Source of the DNA: Azolla caroliniana
Lineage: Eukaryota; Polypodiophyta
DNA length: 64,000 bases
Direction of reading: 5' to 3'
Assembly: GCA_043228905.1 (NCBI GenBank)
Contig: JBHGNT010000001.1
Span: 28,644,001 to 28,708,000, forward strand
Shown here piece after piece: positions 49,830 through 59,324 of this stretch; positions within the stretch are counted from its first letter, which is position 1, and the number at the start of each line of letters is the position of its first letter. The notes under the pieces were generated by a model. The model did no database searches. It was not told where the DNA came from and saw only the letters and a list, made by a program, of their open reading frames with translations. A program made the translations under genes and the position numbers.

Positions 49830-52800
49830 CTATCCCCCCTTTAAAACGACGAGTTCCACGAGTCGTTTTGGATTGAGGACCCGGTTTCTCGGGATATCGT
49901 GGATGGAAGTCTTCTAGAAGAGCACGAGCATTGGTCACATTCTCGATCGGTTCCCAAGTACGCTCGCTGGGACTATATCCTAGCCAATCGACTAGATAGT
50001 AGAGCTTGTTGCGAACAATCTTGGAATCGAGGATGGCAGCGACCTCATACTCAGGTCCATCTTCGAGCTCGATAGGAGGTGGTGGTTGTATAGTACGTCC
50101 TGGGATAGTGCTCTCGTGATAGGGTTCGAGGAGAGAACTATGAAACACCGGATGTATCCGAAGTTGCGGAGGTAGTTCGAGACGAAAAGCGACATCATTA
50201 ATCTTCCCGATAATACGGAAAGGACCTAATCGCCGATAATCCAACTTCTCACATGGGCGAGTAGTCTTGATGTGTCGTCGTAGCAGCCACACCCGATCTC
50301 CAATGTTAAAACTGGATGGAAGTCGATGACGATCTGCGTAGTCCTTGTGTGATTGTTGAGCTTGCTGGAGTTGAGTAGATAAATCCGCTTGTATCTTGCG
50401 TAACCGCTCCAAACGATCCTCCGCGCAAGGATTTGTGGACACTTCTGGGGTTTCAAGGACACACCACCGGGGATGATATCCCGTATAAGCGTAGAATGGC
50501 GTGACTTTAGTCGATGCGTGGATAGCGTTATTATAGGCAAATTCGGCGAACTGAAGAATATCTGCCCAGTCATTCTGATGATAGTTGAGAAAGCACCACA
50601 GATACTGCTCCAGTGTTTGATTTGTTCGTTCGGCTTGACCGTCGGTTTGTGGGTGGTAGCCGGAGGAGAGGTTACAAGTGACCTTCAGCATTTTAAAAAG
50701 GTGCTTCCAGAATTTTGACACAAACTGGGGTCCACGATCGCTGATGATATTATCAGGGAGTCCATGATGCCGACATACTTCCCGCATGACAATTTCGGCG
50801 GTGTCTTCACTAGATATTTCTTTAGTACATGGTAAGAAATGAGCCATCTTCGTATATCGATCCACCACTGTGAGAATCGCACTGAATCCCTTAGAGACTG
50901 GAAGATCTGTAATGAAGTCAAGAGCAATGGATTGCCATGGCTTGCTTGGAATTGGTAATGGTTCTAATAAACCATATGGATGATGTCTTGGCATTTTCGC
51001 TCTGCAGCATGTATCGCAAGTTCGAACAAAATCTTCGACAAATTGTCGCATACGGGGCCACCAGAATGATCGTTGTACTAAATCTAATGTTTTAGTACTA
51101 CCAAAATGTCCTGCTGTATATGTGTCATGGCAATTTTGTACTACTCGAAGGCGGCAAGAACCATTAGGAACATACAAAAGTTCTTTAAAGAAGAGTAATC
51201 CATCACAGTATTTGAATTGCCGATAATCCGTACCTGGTGATTGTGATTGTGAACATGACGCTCGAGAGGGGTCAATTTGTGCTAGTATAGCTTGGGCGAA
51301 AGCGTCAGTCTTCAAGTCCTCACGTATAGTATTGGTAATGTTGGAATCCACGGGCATGTCAAAGACCTGTGCTGCTTGCAGTCGTGCTGGACCCAAGATT
51401 ACTTGCTTCTGGTTATCGAAAGCTGGCTCACCGGGACGTGGTGTTAGATACGAACGCCGTGATAATGCATCTGCCTTCCCTTGGTGCTTCCCCGGACGAT
51501 ATGTAATTTTGAAGTCGAAGCGTGTGAGGAAGTGGGCCCACCGAGCTTGACGTCGATTCAGTACACGAGCATCTTGAAAGTAGGCAAGGTTCTTGTGGTC
51601 ACTGAATACAGTGACCTGATGAGGAGATCCCTCCAGGAAATGCCTCCATTGCATAAAAGAATCAACTATTGCTAATAGCTCTTTATCATGAATTTCGTAG
51701 TTGATTTCGGCGGCGTCAAACTTACGGGAGTGGAAAGCCACAGGATGTAGCTTCTCGTCGTTACCCTGTTGTGACAGAATGCTCCCCAATGCGAAATCCG
51801 ATGCGTCAGCTTCGATAATGAATGGTTTTTCCGGATCCACATGACCTAAAATTGGAGCTGATGTAAACGCCTTCTTAAGACTCTCGAAAGCCATGTCCGT
51901 CTCTTTAGACCAAATGAATGATTGTCCCTTCCTGGTGAGCTGTGTGAGAGGCAGCACAATTTTTGAGTAATTTTGTATGAACTTCCGGTAAAAATTTGCA
52001 AAGCCTAGGAAGCATTGCACATCCCGCACCGAATGCGGAGTGTGCCATTCTATCACCGTTTTGACCTTGGCTGGGTCCATAGATATGCCTTCTGAGGAGA
52101 TGACATAGCCGAGAAATTCCACTTGGTTGCACCCGAAACTACATTTCTCTAACTTTGCATACAGACCATGTTCTCGAAGTCGTTTTAGTACTAATAGTAC
52201 ATGAGAATCATGTTCTTCTTGGGTCTTTGAATAAACCAGTAGATCATCCAAATAGATGATCAAAAAATCATCCAAGAGATCTCGAAATATATCATTCGCC
52301 ATGTGCTGGAAGACTGCCGGCGCATTAGTGAGTCCGAACGGCATGACCGTATACTCGAAGTGCCCATATCTGGTGCGAAACGCGGTCTTCCATTCATCTC
52401 CTGGTCGGATCCGTACGAGGTTATAGGCTCCTCGTAAGTCGATCTTCGTGAAGAACCTGGCACCGTTGATCCGTTCTAAAAGACTTGAGATAAGGGGAAG
52501 AGCATACCTATTTCTTACTGTGACCTTATTCAAGCCACGGTAATCTACAACGAGTCGAAGCGAGCCATCTTTTTTCTTGACGAAGAAAATGGGTGCGCCG
52601 GTTGGAGATTTCGAATGCCGAATGAAACCGTTCTCCAAATTCTCCTCTATATAGGCTCGAAGGACTTCTAGCTCGGTTGGTGACAAATTGTAGATCGGCC
52701 CCCATGGCGGCTCTTTTCCCGGTTGTAAGTCGATGGCGCAATCGTACGGCCGATGATGAGGAAGTGTGTTGGCTTGTACTTTATCGAACACATCAGCATA

Positions 52801-53418
52801 CTGACGATACTTCTCGGGAAGTTGAACGGTGGACTCCTCTTTGGTGGTGCTGGAGGGTTGTACTGATATTGCGAAGAGAAACATTTCCTCCTTGCGCCCT
52901 TCCTCACGCAACTGACGTAGCGAAATGGTTGCAACCTTCTGGGTAGATCCTTGGGTTTGTCGCAACCGGATTTCCCTTGTCCTCCAATCTATGTCTGGGT
53001 TATGTAACTCGAACCATGGTAATCCTAAAACTATGGGATGTTCTGGAATACTAATAATATTAAATGATACTACACATGTTAAGTTATCTAGGACAATATT
53101 AACGGGTTCCGACTCTTCTATGATATTACCAGAAGCAATGGGACGACCATCAATGACTACTACTGAGGCTGGACATGGGAGCTTTCTGAGAGATATCTGA
53201 TGAGCTCGGGCAAAATTCCTATCCATGAAGCAAGAATTAGCTCCGGAATCTAGAAGGGCTAAGGTATGTACTGGAGGGGTACTTTTAGTACTAACTGCTA
53301 CTTGGGCTACGAACACATCACTAACTTGCTTAGAGGGAATGGAACCACTAATGGGCTGCACAGATCTAGGGCTGTCCAACCAAACGGCTCCTATTTTGGC
53401 TGGACTTAGTCGTTTAAC
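49822..53418 (-). CDS. Gypsy pol polyprotein (protease, RT, RNase H, integrase, chromodomain)
   Basis: Continuous frame of about 1185 residues from 53379, open a little further upstream and overlapping the end of gag; no ATG starts it, so it is probably made by -1 frameshifting. Domains: aspartic protease about 43 (LLDSGANSCF); RT about 255-425 with IIYLDDLLVYS at about 375; RNase H from about 525 (EADASDFALGSIL) with FSDHKNLAYF; integrase zinc finger about 745-790 (AGHFGSTKT, CDTCCRAK); catalytic core LDFITDLPVS, ISDRGPQFVSKFW, GYHPQTDGQAERTNQTLE; GPY/F-type module YRRLGPFRII; chromodomain about 1110-1165 (EVAAILDSK, YYLVDWLGYSPSERTWEP). All catalytic residues I can check are present. It ends inside the 3' LTR. 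Confidence 0.96.
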   Translation of the reverse strand, partial: VKRLSPAKIGAVWLDSPRSVQPISGSIPSKQVSDVFVAQVAVSTKSTPPVHTLALLDSGANSCFMDRNFARAHQISLRKLPCPASVVVIDGRPIASGNIIEESEPVNIVLDNLTCVVSFNIISIPEHPIVLGLPWFELHNPDIDWRTREIRLRQTQGSTQKVATISLRQLREEGRKEEMFLFAISVQPSSTTKEESTVQLPEKYRQYADVFDKVQANTLPHHRPYDCAIDLQPGKEPPWGPIYNLSPTELEVLRAYIEENLENGFIRHSKSPTGAPIFFVKKKDGSLRLVVDYRGLNKVTVRNRYALPLISSLLERINGARFFTKIDLRGAYNLVRIRPGDEWKTAFRTRYGHFEYTVMPFGLTNAPAVFQHMANDIFRDLLDDFLIIYLDDLLVYSKTQEEHDSHVLLVLKRLREHGLYAKLEKCSFGCNQVEFLGYVISSEGISMDPAKVKTVIEWHTPHSVRDVQCFLGFANFYRKFIQNYSKIVLPLTQLTRKGQSFIWSKETDMAFESLKKAFTSAPILGHVDPEKPFIIEADASDFALGSILSQQGNDEKLHPVAFHSRKFDAAEINYEIHDKELLAIVDSFMQWRHFLEGSPHQVTVFSDHKNLAYFQDARVLNRRQARWAHFLTRFDFKITYRPGKHQGKADALSRRSYLTPRPGEPAFDNQKQVILGPARLQAAQVFDMPVDSNITNTIREDLKTDAFAQAILAQIDPSRASCSQSQSPGTDYRQFKYCDGLLFFKELLYVPNGSCRLRVVQNCHDTYTAGHFGSTKTLDLVQRSFWWPRMRQFVEDFVRTCDTCCRAKMPRHHPYGLLEPLPIPSKPWQSIALDFITDLPVSKGFSAILTVVDRYTKMAHFLPCTKEISSEDTAEIVMREVCRHHGLPDNIISDRGPQFVSKFWKHLFKMLKVTCNLSSGYHPQTDGQAERTNQTLEQYLWCFLNYHQNDWADILQFAEFAYNNAIHASTKVTPFYAYTGYHPRWCVLETPEVSTNPCAEDRLERLRKIQADLSTQLQQAQQSHKDYADRHRLPSSFNIGDRVWLLRRHIKTTRPCEKLDYRRLGPFRIIGKINDVAFRLELPPQLRIHPVFHSSLLEPYHESTIPGRTIQPPPPIELEDGPEYEVAAILDSKIVRNKLYYLVDWLGYSPSERTWEPIENVTNARALLEDFHPRYPEKPGPQSKTTRGTRRFKGGIVS

Positions 53419-54575
53419 TCTTCTTCTAATTGGCTAAGGACATCAAATTTGTTTGCGAGATTCGGACTATTAGTACTATTAGGACTATTATGACTATGAG
53501 GACTATCAGAGATTCCTACTGAAATAGACTCGGGTTTAGTATAGTCAGAACTAACAACGACTTGGTTTACCTGCCTTCTTGGTCTATGGGGACAGTTTAT
53601 CGCGATATGCCCTGGTCCACCGCAATAAAGGCATAATCGGTTTGTTCGGCGTCGTTGCTTTTCCTCCTCCGATAGCGGCCCACGACGACGTGTAGTGTCA
53701 ATTTCCATTGGAGTTGGAGTACTTACTGGAGGCGCATTATGTGACTCCCTTTGAAAAGGTTTTGCTACCACTGAGGCATAGGTAGGCTCGGATCTTGCCC
53801 TCGGCATCTGAAATTGTCGTTCCGAACGTCGCTCGAAGAGGCGGTTGTCACATCTGACCGCTCGACTGATTGCTTCTGTTAATGATTTTGGCTCTTCAGG
53901 GAAAGTCAAGAGTAAATCCTTGACATCGTTGCGTAGACCATAGCGGAACTGCTCCATCAATGCTTGATCATCCTAGGGGATATCGGCGGCGAGTAGGCGG
54001 AAATCTGCAGCATATGCGGAGGCTGGACGGTCACCTTGGCGTAATCGCCGGATTTTGTTGATTGCAGTCCTTATGCTGTCAGTATCTCCAAACAATGCTT
54101 TAAACTCACTTATGAATTCTTCAAAATTATTTAGTACTGGAGATTCCTTTTCTAGTAGCGGAGCGAACCATGCTAATGCTGAGCCATTTAACAACGTGCC
54201 TACTAAACCCACTCGTGATGCATCGGTGGGATATCGGGACGGATGCATTTGAATAACTAACCGTACCTGGTTAAGAAACCCTCTAAACTGCGATCGCGTT
54301 CCATCGAACTTCGTGGGAAGGCCAATCTTGGGTTCTTTATGAATCCCTTGTGCTCCGTGCCCTTGTTGTTGCATTGCTACGATGGTTGCTTCGAGTTGTT
54401 GCACGCGTAACGCAAGTTCCCCATGCTGTTGTTGCGTTTGCTGCTTTTCTAAGGAAATTTGCTGAAGATCCCCCAACAAGCGTTGATTTTCTTGTTCCAA
54501 AGCATGAAACTTCTCTTTCAAGCATTGAAATTCCGAGAAAACGGATTGATACTCTTCAGCGCTAACGGTGGCCAT
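53406..54575 (-). pseudogene. Gypsy gag with one in-frame amber stop
   Basis: Retrotransposon capsid/nucleocapsid protein, in one frame from MATVSAEEYQ at 54575 to a TAA at 53406-53408. A single TAG (53973-53975) interrupts it after residue 200 (LLAADIP-stop-DDQALMEQF); relatives have Trp at this position. The N-terminal part is coiled coil (about 5-75, Gln-rich), then the retrotransposon gag domain (ALAWFAPLL, FEEFISEFKALFGD), then after the stop a CCHC knuckle CLYCGGPGHIAINC. Apart from the stop it is intact. Confidence 0.93.
53412..53418 (-). promoter_or_regulatory. Candidate -1 frameshift slippery site GTTAAAC
   Basis: On minus the heptamer reads G TTA AAC in the gag frame, the X XXY YYZ pattern used for -1 frameshifting. 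It is followed by one codon (GAC) and the gag stop. Pol is open in exactly the -1 frame from here. Known for the motif: GUUAAAC works as a slippery site elsewhere. Inferred: its use here. No downstream pseudoknot was tested. Confidence 0.55.
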
Positions 54576-54659
54576 GGGATGAAGGAAAAGGGAAATAAGA
54601 GACTAGTAGGAAAGGAGGGAGAGAAAAGACCAGACATGCACCCAGAAATCGGTTCAAAC

Positions 54660-55116
54660 TGTCAGGAACTCTATTAAGGCAGAGAAGGAATTAGTACTAA
54701 AAGAAGGATTAGTACTATTGTTGGGGAATAGTACTAAGACAGAGAAGGATTAGTACTATGAGAGGTGTCGAACTTTGAGAGAAGGAATGAGTGAGTGAGA
54801 GAGAGAGAGAGAGAGAGAGAGAATGATGATGCGAAAGATATATGTATTATATGAAGGAAGATATACAACAGTAGTTAGAAGGCTTAAGACTGGCGTTGAA
54901 CCGATTTGGTTCGAACTAATGCCTTGCGCCTCCTTTTATAGTGTCTTCAGGAATACTCCTGAAGTTTCTAGAATGTTCCAGAGAAATCTGGAATATACAT
55001 CAATTTCCCAATAAAACCTAAATGAAAATAATATCCTTCAAATTACAATTCATAACCTAATGGTAAAGTCTCGACCCGTGTAACAAAAGGTTATGGGTTC
55101 GAGTCTAGTTATGACA
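54660..55116 (-). repeat. 5' LTR of the Gypsy element
   Basis: 457 bp, matching the other LTR except for a GA tract two bases longer. On minus it precedes gag. A minus-strand ataaaagg near 54935-54942 is a possible TATA region. Confidence 0.96.
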
Positions 55117-57840
55117 GCATTGGATCATGCTTTGACTAGTTTCATGTCATCGGTTACTCTAAAGGAGCAAGTGCATCCATACCATTGTTGATTGAATGAA
55201 AGTGGTAACATGGAATGTGAGAGGAGAGTGAGAGGAGAATGTTCTCCTCATAAGAAGTATATATTATGGGAAACTTTGTTAAGTAAAGAATGGGATGTAT
55301 TATGTGCAGTTGAGCATAAGTGTCATGAGCTAGTAGTATCCACAGTTCATTTATGTGGATATTCATCATTCTACGCATGACATTTTAATAATGATTATTC
55401 AGGTGTGGTATTAATCATGCGGGATAAATATTATCCTCAAGTAGTGCATAATGATCCTTATGGTCGGTTTTTTGTTCTAGAAATCACTTTTTTTTTGCGA
55501 GGTTGTGTGGGTGGGTGGGATTTATGCTCCTAACCAAGCCACTCAACGAATTGCATTATGCGGCTCACTCCGTCAAACCCTATCTGTGGGTCATCCAGGC
55601 TTACTTATGGGTGATTTTAACATGTGTGTTGATGCATCTCAATCTACGTCTGAACATTCAATCATGATGATCCTGAGCAACTTGCTTGGGATTCATTGGC
55701 TATGGAGGCTCTGATGTTAGATGTTTGGACATGGTTGCATGGGAATGATCCAGGTTTTACTTTCCAATACGCTCAACATAGACAAACATGGAGTCGGTTA
55801 GATAGAATGTATGTGATGCACAATGATCTTTTTTACTGACATCACTTCCGAATCGTATGAAAGTTCTACAAGATGTAGGAACTTCAGATCACTTTCCTAT
55901 TTGTTTGGAGGTTTATAATCATGCAACTGACGTATATAAATCCTTACTTGGAAAGCCTCCATTACGCTTGAACTCTTCTCTTTTTCTTCAACCTCACTTT
56001 GATTCTCTCATGGAGCAAATTTTGGTAATTTTTTCAAAGCATGAGATATCATGTTCAATAGATTACAAAATTATTTGCCAAAGTTGATACATCTCGCCGA
56101 ATATGGTTTTATTGCAAGTAGGAATATATTGCATAATGTGTTGAATGTTCAAACGACCATGGATTATGCTCGAAATACTCATCAAGAATTGACTATGGTC
56201 CAATTAGATTTGGAGAAAGCTTATGATCATGTTAATTGGTCCTTTGTTTCTGGGTTAACACATACAATGGGCTTTGGACCTCGTATGTCTCGCCTCATAT
56301 TTTTATTAGGACAAGATGTGGCGTCTCGAGTAATGCTTAATGGGGGAGTTACATCAAATATTGCTCTCACAAGATCCATTCGTCAAGGATGCCCTCTTAG
56401 CCCACTGTTGTTTGCTATTGTTACTCATCCCTTGTTAGTAATGTTATCAAGGCTTGCAACAAATGGTGACATTGTGGGTCTACACCTTCCGTCTGGAGGG
56501 CAACTAGTAGCACAAGCTTTGGATAATGATTCTTTCATGTTTCTACAAGCCTCACGAGAGAATCTTGAGAAGGGGATGCTTATATGGAACCAATTTGCAT
56601 TGGCTTCCAGATTACATATTAATTGGAGGAAGTCTAGTCTCATATCATGTACTGAAAGGGATTTGGAATGTTTAGGATGACAAGGATCCGTGGTGAAGAA
56701 AAACTGTATTTTTCGACACTTGGGCTATCCATTAGGAATGAATGTTACAAATGGTCAATTGATTGATGAATGTCTGGTAAGTGGAGGGATAAGTTCATGT
56801 ATTGGAAGTCACAATGTTGGCCATTTCATGTAGCTTGAAGGTTGTACAATGTATTATGGAACCCCTGATATTATATTACTTGCCATTGTTGCCATGGACA
56901 AAGAAGACTTTGCATTCTATTTTGCAACCTCTTCGATATTTGTTGTGGAAGAAGAGGGATAAGATGGGAATCACTTGGGTTGTGTGGAATCATCTAGCAA
57001 CCCCTAAGCGCTTGGGGGGGACTGGAATATTGAACTTATCTAAGCATATGATGACTCATAGATTTTCATTATTACAAGACATGTGTTCAAACTCACAACC
57101 ATGGATATCTATTGTTCAATATTTCATTGAGAACAAGGTTTTAACACATGGGAGGACAACGATTAAGGCTTTATGGTGGCAATTACTGAATTAATGTATT
57201 TCACTTAGGGTTTCGAGCTCTACATGTGTTCAACACATCTTATGGCAAGAAGCACTGTTGTTATGTGTATGGAGCATTGTAATTCTTTGCAAAAAGAGTT
57301 GCTTGTGTCTTCTCGATTATTATGTTGGCCAGGAAAGGAGAGATTGCGATCTCAATTTAATCGTTTACAGTTTTGTTTGGGGGTCAAAGAGGTGGGAGAT
57401 ATAGTTCAGGCTCCATCTCAAAGAATTTTGGAGTTTGTTGAAGCACAACAATTATTGCGCATTCCGTCTAATTATGGGTTTATTTGGCAACAACTACAAA
57501 ATATTCCATTGATGCAAGGTCCCTTACCTCTACAAACAAGAGAACAACCGTGGATTGATTGGTGTTTAGAGGGACAAATGTCATTGTTACAAGTGACTAC
57601 TAATCTTTTGTATCATTGCTCTTTTGAGTCTCTTGGATGGTTATCATCTAAGACTGAAGAAGAATGGAGAATACACAAATCCGATCATGGGTGGTGGTAG
57701 ATCTTACAACATAGTTAACATTCTAAAATGCCACTTGTAGTAAAGGTCTTCATTTGGAGAGTTTTGATTGGAGGATTTCCTTTGGGATTAGCTCTAAAGC
57801 GTCGTGGACTAGCAACAGGTAATTGCGTTTTTTGCACTGT
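55117..57840 (+). pseudogene. LINE ORF2, endonuclease and reverse transcriptase (interrupted)
   Basis: ORF2 opens near 55195 with VVTWNVRGE, the start of the AP-endonuclease fold; GIYAPNQ and GLLMGDFNM follow. The RT has LDLEKAYDHVNW, SIRQGCPLSPLLFAI and, at the active site, QALDNDSFMFL. A C-terminal part has LLWKKRDKMGITWVVWN and LGGTGILNL. The zf-RVT half at the end (VKVFIWRVLIGGFPLGLALK, CVFCTV) is cut by the next insertion. At least four stops or frameshifts break it. Confidence 0.85.
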
Positions 57841-58821
57841 CTGAAGATCCGTCACTATGTGCGGATCGCGAGGCGGAACCGCCGGGGTTCTGGACCGGAA
57901 GGACTCGAAGTATGCACTAACTTTAGCGAGAAAGGAATTTAAGATAGTTTGAGAGAGTTTGAGATTAATAGGAGATTTAAACGCTTGACTTTAGGTTGAC
58001 AAAGATTGATATGGTGAGAGAGAGATAGAGAGTGAGAGAGCTGAGATCGAACTTTTAACTTTAGGTTTAAGAGACAAGATACATCAACAATAGGGTTACA
58101 AGTTTCTTATTTGATCATCCAAAAAATTTGCATTAGTCCTTTCATCTTTCTCCCCCCTCTTTTATAAATGCCCTCATGCATGTGAGGGTACAAGACATGC
58201 ATAAAATGCATGTTTGCCATTTGGCGCTCATGTATTACATGTGGTGCATGATAACCATGTCACTCATTTTAGCTCTCATGTATGAGAATTTACATGTAAA
58301 GTTACAATGATAAAATTACAATTATAAGAAAATGGGTTGGCTTAGTGGTAAGCCTATTGACTCTCAACTTGGAGGTGCAAGGTTCAAATCCTTACTTTCC
58401 CTCCTTTTGCATATGTATATATATTTGTTTATTTATTTATCCATCTAGCCGTCGGTCGCCGTTTACCGTTCAGTCGCCATCGGCTCTGTCACTGGTCCGG
58501 TTTTGGTTGCAAGTAGCCAAGCACCCATTCATCCAATAACTTAGTTCAAGTCACCTTGATCTCTCTATGATCCACACATAGACACAAACATAATAGCTTT
58601 TGCTCTACCTTATATATAGTGAGATCTTTATTTATCCTGTCTATATGGGATATCTCACAATTTTATTTTTCTCTTTGTCTTTGCAAACTTCCTACCCACA
58701 TAAGTTGACACTTAGATGTTTGTTTCTTATGTAGTAAAGTGCATCCGAAAGCTTTTCAAGACCTCCATCTTTTTGTAGTTTTATGTGATTTTGACACCAT
58801 TGTTGAAAATCTTCACGACAA
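57841..58821. mobile_element. 981-bp insertion in the LINE zf-RVT domain, unclassified
   Basis: It is flanked on both sides by cactgt (57835-57840 and 58822-58827). Removing it with one copy restores the LINE frame CVFCTV-QMEDNTHRFIQC, so the borders are exact. The ends are not TG..CA; tgaagat near the left end is inverted as atcttca near the right end. The left part is GC-rich with gcggaaccgccgg, then GA-rich. The right part has several TATA-like stretches. No protein domain. A tRNA-like module lies inside at 58332-58400. It could be a non-autonomous element. Confidence 0.75.
58332..58400 (+). mobile_element. tRNA-like (SINE head) module within the 981-bp insertion
   Basis: A-box-like tggcttagtggtaagcc and B-box-like ggttcaaatcc are about 35 bp apart. 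The A-box form is like that of plant Au-type SINEs. A T-rich stretch (ttgtttatttatttatcc) follows. Not a functional tRNA: the acceptor stem does not pair. Confidence 0.55.
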
Positions 58822-59209
58822 CACTGTTCAAATGGAAGATAATACTCATCGATTTATACAATGTCCAATTGCTTGTCAGATTTGGAGTTACATTTCTCAA
58901 ATTTGGCAAGTCTTATCACGGTGTTATTTGACACCTAGACAGTGGGTGTTTGCACAATTTACACAGGTTGACCCAAAATCAAAGATGGAGATCGTTTTTC
59001 TATTTTTGAGATATTGGGGATTGCGTCATAATTGGAATATGCACAACTCTTTTGTATTCAATGGTAGACATGGAGTGAAAGCATATCTACGAAAGTTGAA
59101 AGGAGTACTAATGTGGCAATTTTCTTTATTGGAGCAAGTAGAAATTCTTTCCTCGATGGAGTGTTTGTCTTGCCTATTGACAATTCAACATGTTCCACTA
59201 CCCATGTAG
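58822..59209 (+). pseudogene. LINE ORF2 C-terminal end, after the insertion
   Basis: The frame resumes as MEDNTHRFIQCPIACQIW, the second half of the zf-RVT zinc motif, and continues to a stop at about 59209. The text before 58822 in this open frame belongs to the insertion. Confidence 0.8.
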
Positions 59210-59324
59210 TGTAGTTAGTGAGTGACCATATTCCATTGTCACACCCATTGTAAGTAGTGTTTTTACACACATTTATTAATATAATTGTGTGTTTTCACCA
59301 GAGAGAGAGAGAGAGAGAGAGAGA

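Larger units (their letters stand above)
49375..55116 (-). mobile_element. Ty3/Gypsy chromovirus-type LTR retrotransposon, young
   Basis: 5742 bp, coding on minus. LTRs at 49375-49829 and 54660-55116 begin and end with the inverted pair TGTCA/TGACA and appear identical except for one extra GA dinucleotide. The target duplication gcatt (49370-49374 and 55117-55121) is perfect. Between them lie gag, then pol in the -1 frame with protease, RT, RNase H, integrase and chromodomain. A purine-rich tract (about 49830-49846, minus AAAGGGGGGATAG) abuts the 3' LTR. A standard tRNA-Met primer site is not evident next to the 5' LTR. Identical LTRs imply very recent insertion. It sits inside the plus-strand LINE. 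Confidence 0.96.
48497..59295 (+). mobile_element. L1-type LINE (plus strand), 5'-truncated, with nested insertions
   Basis: ORF1 C-terminal part, then ORF2 with AP endonuclease, reverse transcriptase and a zf-RVT domain, split by a Gypsy element (49375-55116) and a 981-bp insertion (57841-58821). Without insertions the LINE is about 4.1 kb. It carries frameshifts and stops and is dead. Its 3' end lies near 59295, before a GA run. It starts where the minus-strand LINE starts, about 48495. Confidence 0.83.

Noticed and set aside
52677-53437. Plus-strand open frames opposite pol
   Set aside because: Antisense shadows of the long intact pol frame, with no independent motif.
58739-59209. A single protein spanning the 981-bp insertion end and the LINE
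   Set aside because: The first 28 codons belong to the insertion; the LINE frame is explained by joining to 57840.
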